Below are positions 1 through 6,062 of a stretch of DNA of 7,984 nt, piece after piece (the stretch's first letter is position 1; every line of letters starts with the position of its first letter). The notes under the pieces were generated by a model. That model made no database searches, was not told the origin of the DNA, and was given only the letters and a program-made list of their open reading frames with translations. The position numbers and the translations under genes are program-made. Source of the DNA: DATGMB01 sp035293845 (GTDB taxonomy: Bacteria; Acidobacteriota; Terriglobia; Bryobacterales; Bryobacteraceae); NCBI GenBank assembly GCA_035293845.1, contig DATGMB010000235.1, forward strand, positions 1 to 7,984. Direction: 5' to 3'.

Positions 1-119
1 CCGGCAAAGCGGATCGGGTAATCCCATCCCAATTCTCCGGCCCAGAATGCCAGACCCGGCTGCAAGGCCTCCGCGGTAAAAGTGGCACTGATGGCGATCG
101 CCCGATCGTCGAGGGACAT
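1..119 (-). CDS. N-terminus of FkbH-like / HAD-IIIC protein (partial)
   Basis: The reading frame begins at ATG 119-117 and runs off the left edge, giving 39 complete codons. An in-frame TAA lies four codons upstream (TAA, TGG, AAT, TTC, ATG), so this is the only ATG that can open the frame. A weak GGA lies just upstream of the ATG. The visible peptide contains 'IAISATFTAEALQPGLAFW' followed by GELGWDYPIRFA. From memory this matches the N-terminus of FkbH-like proteins, which read roughly 'ATFTAEPLxxxLxFWxxELG...FAPY'. These are HAD-superfamily IIIC phosphatase-like enzymes found alone or fused in NRPS/PKS assembly lines, where they help load glyceryl or hydroxy-acid units. The catalytic HAD motifs would lie outside the window, so neither activity nor fusion state can be judged. 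The gene is on the same strand as the cupin gene, 97 bp downstream of it. The call rests on a short motif only. Confidence 0.5.
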   Translation of the reverse strand, partial: MSLDDRAIAISATFTAEALQPGLAFWAGELGWDYPIRFA

Positions 120-170
120 GAAATTCCATTATGACCGAAAGCGTTATGCGGGGCCGCAAGGGGAGCGGGC

Positions 171-182
171 CCGGCATGCCGG
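171..182. repeat. GC-rich palindrome between cupin and FkbH-like genes
   Basis: CCGGCATGCCGG is a perfect 12-bp palindrome, and GGG (167-169) can pair with CCC (183-185) across a bulged C. It lies just beyond the stop codon of the minus-strand cupin gene. No T-run follows on either strand, so it is not a clear intrinsic terminator. It could be a pause or 3'-end hairpin. Nothing else is recognisable in the 97-bp gap. Confidence 0.3.
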
Positions 183-216
183 CCCCTACGGCCGGTGCGG
201 CCCGTCGCGCTTCGGC

Positions 217-870
217 TCAGTTCTTCACCTCGACCACAATCGCCTCAATCGGCGAATCCCCCAGGTTCTCTTCCCGATGCTTCACCGGCCCGCCCCAGGT
301 GGCCGTGGGCGCGGCCTGCTTCACGGTGCTGACCTGCCCGGCATCGGTCGTCAGGCGCTCGTCGAGCGGCGTCAGATTCACCGCGACCTTGCTCAAAACG
401 TGCTCGTGCATCGGCAGCGTGCCGTGCGGCCCGTACTTCACGCGATAAACCAGCACCTGGGAATTTTCGAGTTCCCGCGTGGCCAGCCGCGGCGCCACGC
501 GCAGCGGGTGCATCGGGCTATCGGCAGTCTTGGCGGGATCGCCCGGCTTCTTGATCTCGATTTCGATGATGCCCACCGGCTCACTGCTCACGATCTCCGA
601 CGTGTGCATGCCGCTCGCGGGGCTCCACTTTACCTCGCCGGGACGGAATTCGAGGATCGTCTTCTTTCCATCGGCCGTAACGATCTCCTGGCGTCCGGCG
701 TTCAGGTAAATCATCACCCGGTTAAACGGGTGCTGGTGGAGCGCGTGGCGCTGGTGCGGCTGGTCCGTGACCTTGATCACCCGCACCTGCTCGTTATCGA
801 TCAGGGTTTGCGCCCCGAGGGCGCCGGCGATCGTGGTCAGCAGGACGAGGTAGCGCGGCAGGCGTGGCAT
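217..870 (-). CDS. Secreted protein with two cupin-like repeats
   Basis: The protein has 217 residues. ATG at 870 is chosen because it gives a clear signal peptide, MPRLPRYLVLLTTIAGALGAQ, with probable cleavage near Ala20. The open frame continues to an ATG at 945, but the extra 25 residues are not signal-like and would overlap the divergent gene. The mature part is a tandem duplication. Repeat 1 (about 25-108) has 'NEQVRVIKV', H45-x-H47, H89 and 'PVGIIEIEIK'. Repeat 2 (about 135-216) has 'NSQVLVYRV', H155-x-H157, H198 and 'PIEAIVVEVK'. The H-x-H plus distal His pattern suggests one metal site per repeat, as in RmlC-like cupins, although the canonical Glu ligand is not obvious. It probably acts in the periplasm. 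Substrate and reaction are unknown; sugar binding, dioxygenase-like or purely structural roles are all possible. There is no Shine-Dalgarno before the start (CTGTATGATTACCCC). It runs away from the chorismate-mutase-like gene with a 16-bp gap. Confidence 0.8.
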   Translation of the reverse strand: MPRLPRYLVLLTTIAGALGAQTLIDNEQVRVIKVTDQPHQRHALHQHPFNRVMIYLNAGRQEIVTADGKKTILEFRPGEVKWSPASGMHTSEIVSSEPVGIIEIEIKKPGDPAKTADSPMHPLRVAPRLATRELENSQVLVYRVKYGPHGTLPMHEHVLSKVAVNLTPLDERLTTDAGQVSTVKQAAPTATWGGPVKHREENLGDSPIEAIVVEVKN

Positions 871-876
871 GGGGTA

Positions 877-904
877 ATCATACAGTATGCCGACGCCTGA
901 ACAA
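877..904 (-). promoter_or_regulatory. Candidate promoter of the cupin gene (leaderless?)
   Basis: Read on the minus strand, TATGAT (882-877) matches the -10 consensus in 5 of 6 positions. It is followed by TACCCC and then the cupin ATG, so transcription would begin at or next to the start codon. A weak -35 (TTGTTC, 904-899) lies 16 bp upstream, inside the opposite gene. No Shine-Dalgarno is present, which fits a leaderless mRNA. This is inferred from sequence pattern only. Confidence 0.3.
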
Positions 905-1180
905 TGCCGGTCCATCGAGGAAGTGCGCGCGGAGATCGACCGCATCGACCGCCGGATTGTAGCGCTCCTCGGCGAGCGCGCCGGTTACGTGCACGCGGCG
1001 GCGCGCTTCAAGCCGACCGAGGAGGCCGTGGCCGCGCCGGAGCGCCAGGCCGCCATGTTCGCCGCGCGCCGCGAATGGGCCCGCGAGGAGGACCTCGATC
1101 CGGACTTCATCGAGCGGCTGTACCGCGAGCTGATCGCCTACTTCGTCCAGCGCGAGCGGGAGCACTGGAAGACGCTGTAG
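887..1180 (+). CDS. Chorismate mutase / isochorismate pyruvate-lyase family (PchB-like AroQ fold)
   Basis: The protein has 97 residues, normal for a stand-alone AroQ-fold enzyme. An in-frame TAA at 875-877 stops any extension, which leaves ATG 887 as the start; no Shine-Dalgarno is visible. The sequence appears to align without gaps to Pseudomonas PchB as I remember it: R14, R31 and K42 fall at the same numbers, the 'APER' loop is at 50-53, and the C-terminal helix ends in EHWK. The family is all-helical and works as an intertwined dimer. It either converts chorismate to prephenate (Phe/Tyr synthesis) or cleaves isochorismate to salicylate and pyruvate (siderophores). Position 90, Gln in PchB, is Glu here, with a Gln at 88. 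No isochorismate synthase or salicylate-activating gene is in the window, so the two activities cannot be separated. No signal peptide is present, so it is cytoplasmic. The downstream permease is probably not cotranscribed, because 186 bp with hairpins intervene. Confidence 0.85.
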   Translation: MPTPEQCRSIEEVRAEIDRIDRRIVALLGERAGYVHAAARFKPTEEAVAAPERQAAMFAARREWAREEDLDPDFIERLYRELIAYFVQREREHWKTL

Positions 1181-1185
1181 CAGGG

Positions 1186-1210
1186 CAGGTGGATCTTGAA
1201 GATCCACTTG
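1186..1210. repeat. Palindromic repeat unit, copy 1
   Basis: CAGGTGGATCTTGAAGATCCACTTG has a perfect 19-bp core (1189-1207, 9-bp arms around one G). With one G-T pair it extends to 12-bp arms. It begins six bases after the stop codon of the chorismate-mutase-like gene. It shares AGGTGGATC, TCCAC(T/C)TGGCC and a downstream ATCGTCC/TTCGTCC tail with copy 2, so the homologous unit is about 40 bp long. There is no T-run, so a standard terminator is unlikely, though an RNA hairpin at this mRNA 3' end is plausible. Confidence 0.6.
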
Positions 1211-1247
1211 GCCAAAATCGTCCTCATGGAATCAGCAACTTACAAAA

Positions 1248-1275
1248 CCAGGTGGATCATTTTGAATCCACCTGG
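1248..1275. repeat. Palindromic repeat unit, copy 2
   Basis: CCAGGTGGAT (1248-1257) and ATCCACCTGG (1266-1275) are perfect 10-bp inverted arms around an 8-base loop. A second small hairpin, GATTCG-TCC-CGAATC, follows at 1278-1292. The unit is a direct repeat of copy 1, offset by about 63 bp. Stem sequence is kept while the loop differs (TTGAA against CATTTTGA), which is the pattern expected of a REP-like element under selection for pairing. Confidence 0.6.
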
Positions 1276-1366
1276 CCGATTCGTCCCGAATCCGGACACC
1301 GTTCTCCGCCGCCGCCACGCATCCTCAGCCACTTAGCGCGGCACCGAAATTGCCGGCTCGCTCGCC

Positions 1367-3748
1367 ATGGATTTCCGCTTCGCCCTGCGCTCGCTCCTGA
1401 AGAACCCTGGCTTCACGCTGCTCGCCGTTCTCGTCATGGGCCTCGGCATCGGCGGCGCGACCGCGGTGTTCAGCGTCGTCCACACGGTCCTGCTGAAGCC
1501 GCTCGATTACCCGGAGCCGGACCGCATCGTCACCGTCCGCAACCTCTGGAAGAGCACCGGCCACGTCTCGCAGAACGTCTCCGGCCCGGATTTCCACGAT
1601 TGGCAGCGGGAGAGCACGTCATTTTCCGCCCTGGCCTACTACACCTACACCGGTGAGGGCGGAGGCGTCGTCAAGGCCGGAAACACCGCCGAGTACGCGC
1701 CGGCGGCTGTGGTGACGCCCAATTTCTTCGACGTGTTCGCCATCCGGCCCGCGCTGGGGCACGGATTCGGCGAGGGCGAGCGGACGGTGCTCGTCAGCTA
1801 CGGTTTCTGGCAGAGCCACTACGGCGGACGGGCGGACGCACTCGGCCGCACGCTGCGCGTCGAAGATCAGGACCTCGCGATCGCAGGCGTGCTGCCGCCC
1901 GGCTTTTCGTTCCCCGGCCGCACGGACGTCTGGGTTCCGTCCACGCTGTTCCCCGAAACCACTTCGCGCACCGCGCATAACTACCGCGCCGTGGCGCGGC
2001 TGAAGCCGGGCGTTTCCGTTGAGCAGGCGCAGGCGGAGATGACCGCGATTACCGCGCGGATCGAGCGGCAATATCCCGAAGACCGCAACAAGAGCGCGCG
2101 CGTGATGCCGCTGCGGGACACGCTCGTGCAGAGCGTTTCGGCCACGCTGTACGTGCTGCTGGGCGCGGTCGGGGTGCTGCTGCTGATCGCCTGCGCGAAT
2201 GTCGCCAGCCTTCTGCTCGCGCGCGGCACGGCGCGCAGCCGCGAGATCGCCATCCGCGCGGCGGTTGGGGCGAGCCGCTGGCGGATCGTGCGGCTGCTGG
2301 CGGCGGAAAGCCTGCTGCTCGCGCTCCTTTCCGGCGCGGCGGGCCTGCTGCTCGCGTGGTGGGGCGCGGGCGCGCTGGTGGCGCTCGCGCCGCGCAATAT
2401 TCCGCGCCTGGCGGAGACCGGCCTCGATGCCCCGGTGCTGGCGTTTTCCCTGGCCTGCTCGCTCGCCTGCTGCCTGCTCGCCGGTCTGGCGCCGGCGTTC
2501 GCAGCGGCGCGGGCGGCTTTTTACGGCGCACTCCAGGCGGGCGCGCGCGGCACGTCCGGCGGCAGCGCGGGGCGGCTGCGCGGGGCGCTGGTGCTGGCGG
2601 AAATCGCGGCGGCGGTGGTGCTGCTCAGCGCCGCCGGCCTGCTGATGCGCAGCTTCCTCGCCATGAGCCACACCGAGCTCGGTTTTCGCCCGGAGCATGT
2701 GCTCGTCATGCAGGCCAGCGTCCCCGTAACCGGCAAGGAGGGCGCGGCGCGCGCGTGGCAATACTACGATCGGGTGCTCGAACAATTGTCGGCGCTGCCC
2801 GGCGTTTCGGCCGTGGGGGCCACGGTGGTGCCGCCGGGCGACACCGCCTCGAACGGCGGCTACTCCATCGACCACCCGTCTAAAGACCCGTCCAGCAACG
2901 GCCCCCAGGCCGAATTCTCCTTCATCACGCCGGGCCTGCTGCGGACCCTCGGCATTCCGCTCCAAGCGGGCCGCGATTTCGATGCACGCGACCGCGACGA
3001 CGCGCCGAACGTGGCGATCGTCAACGAGACCTTCGCGCGCGTCGCGTTTCCCGGCGAAAGCCCGCTCGGCCGGCTGATCTACTCCGGCTTCACGCCCAAG
3101 GGTGCTCCGCTCCGGATCGTCGGCGTGGCGGGCGATGTGCGGCAGTTCGGACCTGCCGCGAAGCCCGCGCCCGAAATCATGCTGTGCTACCGGCAGCAGC
3201 CCTTTTTTGCCTCGTCGATGTCCGTGCTGGTGCGAACCGCCAGCGAGCCCACCGCCATGGCAGAAACCGTGCGCCGGCAGGCGCTCGCGGTGTCGCCAGA
3301 CGTGCCGGTGCGGTTCACCACCATGCAGGCGCTGCTGTCGGAGAATGTCGCCGCGCCGCGTTTCCGCACCCTGCTCGTCGGCATCTTCGCCGCGCTCGCG
3401 CTGGCGCTGGCGGCGGCCGGGGTGTATGGCGTGATGGCGTACGCCGTCGGGCGGCGGACCGGAGAGATCGGCATCCGCATGGCGATGGGCGCGCGCCCGG
3501 CCGACGTGCTGTTGCTCGTCCTGCGGCAGGGTCTCCGGCTGGCGGCCGGCGGCCTGGCGCTCGGGCTCGCCGGAGCACTCGCCGGGACGCGCCTGCTCCG
3601 CGCGATGCTGTTCGAAGTCAAGCCCGCCGATCCGTTCACGTACGCCGCGGTCACCGTTGCACTGGCGCTGGTGGCGCTAGCGGCCTGCTACGTTCCGGCG
3701 CGGCGCGCCATGAAGCTCGACCCGCTGGCGGCGCTGCGGCAGGAATAA
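1367..3748 (+). CDS. ADOP-type MacB/FtsX-like ABC permease
   Basis: The protein has 793 residues, normal for the acidobacterial duplicated orphan permeases (ADOP, TIGR03434). It opens with MDFRFALRSLLKNPGFTLLAV and TM1 at about 16-40. A MacB-type periplasmic domain follows (to about 250), then three membrane segments (about 258-285, 308-337, 355-377). The architecture then repeats: a TM at about 406-430, a second periplasmic domain to about 665, and three more TMs (about 667-694, 721-745, 757-780). Each FtsX half carries the conserved cytoplasmic motif, 'EIAIRAAVGASRWRIVR' in the first and 'GEIGIRMAMGARPADVLL' in the second. The C-terminus DPLAALRQE is typical. The relatives MacB and LolC/E act as mechanotransmission or export permeases driven by a separate ATPase, but none is encoded here, as is usual for ADOPs. 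The N-terminal 'permease prefix' domain of some ADOPs is absent. No Shine-Dalgarno is seen before ATG 1367. The substrate is unknown. Confidence 0.9.
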   Translation: MDFRFALRSLLKNPGFTLLAVLVMGLGIGGATAVFSVVHTVLLKPLDYPEPDRIVTVRNLWKSTGHVSQNVSGPDFHDWQRESTSFSALAYYTYTGEGGGVVKAGNTAEYAPAAVVTPNFFDVFAIRPALGHGFGEGERTVLVSYGFWQSHYGGRADALGRTLRVEDQDLAIAGVLPPGFSFPGRTDVWVPSTLFPETTSRTAHNYRAVARLKPGVSVEQAQAEMTAITARIERQYPEDRNKSARVMPLRDTLVQSVSATLYVLLGAVGVLLLIACANVASLLLARGTARSREIAIRAAVGASRWRIVRLLAAESLLLALLSGAAGLLLAWWGAGALVALAPRNIPRLAETGLDAPVLAFSLACSLACCLLAGLAPAFAAARAAFYGALQAGARGTSGGSAGRLRGALVLAEIAAAVVLLSAAGLLMRSFLAMSHTELGFRPEHVLVMQASVPVTGKEGAARAWQYYDRVLEQLSALPGVSAVGATVVPPGDTASNGGYSIDHPSKDPSSNGPQAEFSFITPGLLRTLGIPLQAGRDFDARDRDDAPNVAIVNETFARVAFPGESPLGRLIYSGFTPKGAPLRIVGVAGDVRQFGPAAKPAPEIMLCYRQQPFFASSMSVLVRTASEPTAMAETVRRQALAVSPDVPVRFTTMQALLSENVAAPRFRTLLVGIFAALALALAAAGVYGVMAYAVGRRTGEIGIRMAMGARPADVLLLVLRQGLRLAAGGLALGLAGALAGTRLLRAMLFEVKPADPFTYAAVTVALALVALAACYVPARRAMKLDPLAALRQE

Positions 3749-3756
3749 CCGTATTC

Positions 3757-3829
3757 TTCACCGCCGAGACGCCGAGGCGCCGAGGCTTCAAGTAAGCTTT
3801 TCTCGGCGCCTCCGCGTCTCGGCTGTGAA
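3757..3829. repeat. Large inverted repeat (dispersed palindromic element)
   Basis: Two 28-bp arms (3757-3784 and 3802-3829) pair at 26 of 28 positions: TTCACCGCCGAGACGCCGAG... against the reverse complement TTCACAGCCGAGACGCGGAG.... The 17-base loop contains a nested GCTT/AAGC stem followed by TTTT. The arms belong to a recognisable type of dispersed bacterial repeat that, when mistranslated, gives peptides like 'FTAETRRRR'; exactly this appears at the ends of spurious frames here. The element begins 9 bp after the permease stop and ends 39 bp before the peptidase start. The transcript would form a very stable hairpin that could insulate the two genes, but no T-run follows, so classical termination is not shown. 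Confidence 0.75.
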
Positions 3830-3853
3830 TTCAATCCGCCTGCGGGGCCGCGA

Positions 3854-3859
3854 TAGAAT
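3854..3859 (+). promoter_or_regulatory. Candidate -10 box of the peptidase gene
   Basis: TAGAAT matches the -10 consensus in 5 of 6 positions and ends nine bases before ATG 3869, which puts transcription start within a few bases of the start codon. A weak -35 (TTCAAT, 3830-3835, 18 bp upstream) adjoins the end of the inverted repeat. The gene lacks a Shine-Dalgarno, which would fit a leaderless or near-leaderless mRNA. Pattern evidence only. Confidence 0.3.
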
Positions 3860-3868
3860 TGTCGTTAC

Positions 3869-6028
3869 ATGCGGAAATTTGCAGTTCTCGCCCTGTTGGC
3901 CTCCTCTGCCTTTGCCCAGAAAAAACCCATCACGCTCGAAACCCTGGGCCAGGCCGGCCGGGGCGGCCGCGGAGGATTCGGCGCGGCCACTTGGGCGCCG
4001 GACGGCAAAACCTTCGTCACCCGGCAGGGCCGCAACCTGGTCCTCTACGACCCGGCCACGCAGAAGACCCGCCAGCTCGCATCCACTGAAGCAATCGACG
4101 GCGCCGCCGTCCACGGCCCGGATGCCGACGAGCCAGTCGACTGGACGAACCGGCGCGCGCGCGTGGGCGGCATGGAATGGTCGGCCGATGGCCGCTCGCT
4201 GCTCTACACCTCGGGCGGCGACCTCTTCCTCATCGACATCGCCACCGGCAAGTGGGACCAGCTCACCAAGACCGCCGCGCCCGAGCTCGACGCCAAGCTC
4301 TCGCCGGACGGCAAATCCGTCGCCTTTCGCCGCGGCTGGGACCTCTACGCCATCGATATCGCGAGCAAAAAGGAAACGCGCCTCACTACCGGAGGCACCG
4401 AACTCCTGCGCAATGGCGCGATGGACTGGGTCTATCCGGAAGAGCTGGAGCTGTCGACGGCCTTCTGGTGGTCGCCCGATTCGAAGTCGATCGCGTACCT
4501 GCAATTCGACCTGAGCCCGGAGCCGGTCTATCCCCATGAGGACATCCTCCGCACCCGCGCGCTCTACGAGCCGCAGCGCTATCCGCAGGCCGGCGAGAAC
4601 AATGCCAACGTGCACCTGGGGGTGGTCGCGGCCACGGGCGGCCGCACGCGCTGGTACGACGTCGGCGACACGCGCGACAGCTTCCTGATCGCGCGCGCCG
4701 GCTGGATGCCGAATTCCCGCGCGCTCTACGTGCTGCGCTTCAACCGCGTGCAGAACCACGACGAGCTGTTCGCCATCGACGTGGAATCGGGCGAGCGCTC
4801 CACCATCTTTCAGGAATCCGATCCCTACTGGATCAACTTGAGCGGCGACATCCGGTTCCTCGCCGATGGCAAGCGCTTCCTCTGGACCAGCGAGCGCGAC
4901 GGCTGGCGCCATATTTACCTCTATTCCAACGACGGCAAACAGGTGCGGCAGTTGACGAAGGGACCGTGGGAGGTGACCGCGATCTCCGGCGTCGATGAGG
5001 CCGCCGGCCGCCTGTGGTACACCGGAACCGAGGGCTCCTCGCTCGATCATCACCTCTTCAGCGTGGGCCTCGACGGCGCGGGCAAGCACGCGCTCACGCC
5101 GGAAGCGGGCACGCATTCGATCTCCATGGCGCCGAACGGCGCGTTCTACCTGGATACGTTCTCCAGCCTCACCGCGCCGCCCCGCACCACGCTCCACACC
5201 GGCGAGGGCACGCAACTGGCCGTCTATCGCGACGCCGACCGTTCGCAGATCGACGAGTACGACATCCTGCCCACGGAAATTGTCAGCTTCAAGGGCCCGG
5301 ACGGCACTTCGCTCTACGGCCGGCTCATCAAGCCCGCCGGCTACGAAAAGGGGAAGCGGTACCCGGTCATCGTGACGGTCTACGGCGGCCCCGGCGTGGC
5401 GCTGCCTGTGCGCAACGCCTGGCAGGGAATCAATATCGACCAGGTTCTGGCGCACAAGGGTTACGTGATCTGGCAATGCGAAAACCGCGGCGGCCTGGGG
5501 CGCGGCCACGCTTTCGAAACGGCGATCTACCGCAAGCTCGGGCCGAACGAGCTGGCCGACCAGGTGGCCGGCGTGAAGTACCTGATCGACGCGGGCATCG
5601 CGGACCCGGCGCGCATCGGCATCCACGGCTGGAGCTACGGCGGCTTCATGACCGCGAACGCGATGCTCAACGCGCCGGACGTCTTCCGCGCGGGCTTTGC
5701 GGGCGCGCCCGTGGTGAGTTGGATGAATTACGACACCATTTACACCGAGCGCTACATGGGCCTGCCTTCGGAGAATGCCGACGGGTACAAGGAAACCGCG
5801 CTGCCGCCCAAGGCCGGAAACCTGAAGGGCCGGCTGATGCTGGTGCACAATTTCGAAGACGACAACGTGCTGTTCCAGAACTCGCTGCAATTGGCGGATG
5901 CCCTGCAGCTTGCCGGCAAGCAGTTCGACTACATGCTTTACCCGCAGAAATCGCACGGGGTCAGCGGGCCGGCCGCGCGGCAGATGAACGAGATGATGAT
6001 CGAGTTCTTCGACCGCAACCTGAAATAG
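3869..6028 (+). CDS. Secreted S9B dipeptidyl-peptidase IV-like serine protease
   Basis: The protein has 719 residues, full length for bacterial DPP IV-like enzymes. ATG 3869 gives a signal peptide, MRKFAVLALLASSAFAQ, so the enzyme should act in the periplasm or outside the cell. A short Gly/Arg-rich stretch (about 29-36) precedes a beta-propeller domain (about 40-450). This contains 'DWVYPEELE', whose E191-E192 correspond to the double-Glu that anchors the substrate N-terminus in DPP IV. The alpha/beta-hydrolase domain (about 490-719) has the nucleophile elbow G-W-S589-Y-G-G, D664 in FEDDNV and H696 in KSHGV. The Asp-to-His distance of 32 equals that of human DPP4 (708 to 740). Such enzymes remove dipeptides from N-termini, usually after Pro or Ala, and feed on exogenous protein. 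Exact specificity cannot be read from sequence. The Cys-rich small gene follows 34 bp later. Confidence 0.93.
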   Translation: MRKFAVLALLASSAFAQKKPITLETLGQAGRGGRGGFGAATWAPDGKTFVTRQGRNLVLYDPATQKTRQLASTEAIDGAAVHGPDADEPVDWTNRRARVGGMEWSADGRSLLYTSGGDLFLIDIATGKWDQLTKTAAPELDAKLSPDGKSVAFRRGWDLYAIDIASKKETRLTTGGTELLRNGAMDWVYPEELELSTAFWWSPDSKSIAYLQFDLSPEPVYPHEDILRTRALYEPQRYPQAGENNANVHLGVVAATGGRTRWYDVGDTRDSFLIARAGWMPNSRALYVLRFNRVQNHDELFAIDVESGERSTIFQESDPYWINLSGDIRFLADGKRFLWTSERDGWRHIYLYSNDGKQVRQLTKGPWEVTAISGVDEAAGRLWYTGTEGSSLDHHLFSVGLDGAGKHALTPEAGTHSISMAPNGAFYLDTFSSLTAPPRTTLHTGEGTQLAVYRDADRSQIDEYDILPTEIVSFKGPDGTSLYGRLIKPAGYEKGKRYPVIVTVYGGPGVALPVRNAWQGINIDQVLAHKGYVIWQCENRGGLGRGHAFETAIYRKLGPNELADQVAGVKYLIDAGIADPARIGIHGWSYGGFMTANAMLNAPDVFRAGFAGAPVVSWMNYDTIYTERYMGLPSENADGYKETALPPKAGNLKGRLMLVHNFEDDNVLFQNSLQLADALQLAGKQFDYMLYPQKSHGVSGPAARQMNEMMIEFFDRNLK

Positions 6029-6037
6029 CCAACTCCG

Positions 6038-6051
6038 CGCCGCGGGCGGCG
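6038..6051. other. Short GC hairpin in the peptidase/small-protein gap
   Basis: CGCCGC-GG-GCGGCG is a perfect 6-bp inverted repeat in the 34-bp gap; with a realistic loop it forms a 5-bp stem around CGGG. It ends 11 bases before the ATG of the next gene, where it could mask translation initiation or mark an mRNA boundary. The size is small for G+C-rich DNA, so chance is quite possible. Confidence 0.25.
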
Positions 6052-6062
6052 TCTAACGGGGC

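Noticed and set aside
82..900. Open frame of 272 codons on the plus strand opposite the cupin gene
   Set aside because: The opposite strand encodes a protein with signal peptide and duplicated cupin-like units. The plus-strand translation has no domain pattern and also overlaps the FkbH-like start.
871..945. Upstream start (945) for the cupin protein
   Set aside because: The additional 25 residues precede an obvious signal peptide and would overlap the divergent chorismate-mutase-like coding region.
1226..1336. Small plus-strand frame of 36 codons between the chorismate-mutase-like and permease genes
   Set aside because: No ribosome binding site, no recognisable motif, and it runs through palindromic repeat copy 2; most likely chance.
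1619..2965. Open frame of 448 codons on the minus strand within the permease gene
   Set aside because: The translation is Arg/Ala/Gln-rich and low in complexity, and lies opposite a clear ADOP permease; it is a shadow frame.
3757..3829. Inverted repeat as an intrinsic terminator
   Set aside because: The stem is very strong but no T-run follows on the plus strand. The length and arm sequence fit a dispersed repeat better, although it may still affect RNA ends.
3788..5956. Open frame of 722 codons on the minus strand, antisense to the peptidase gene
   Set aside because: It is almost fully contained in the plus-strand peptidase, which has a complete catalytic triad and signal peptide. The antisense translation is rich in R/A/V/H/Q with no recognisable domain, as expected in G+C-rich DNA, and its ends lie in the inverted repeat.
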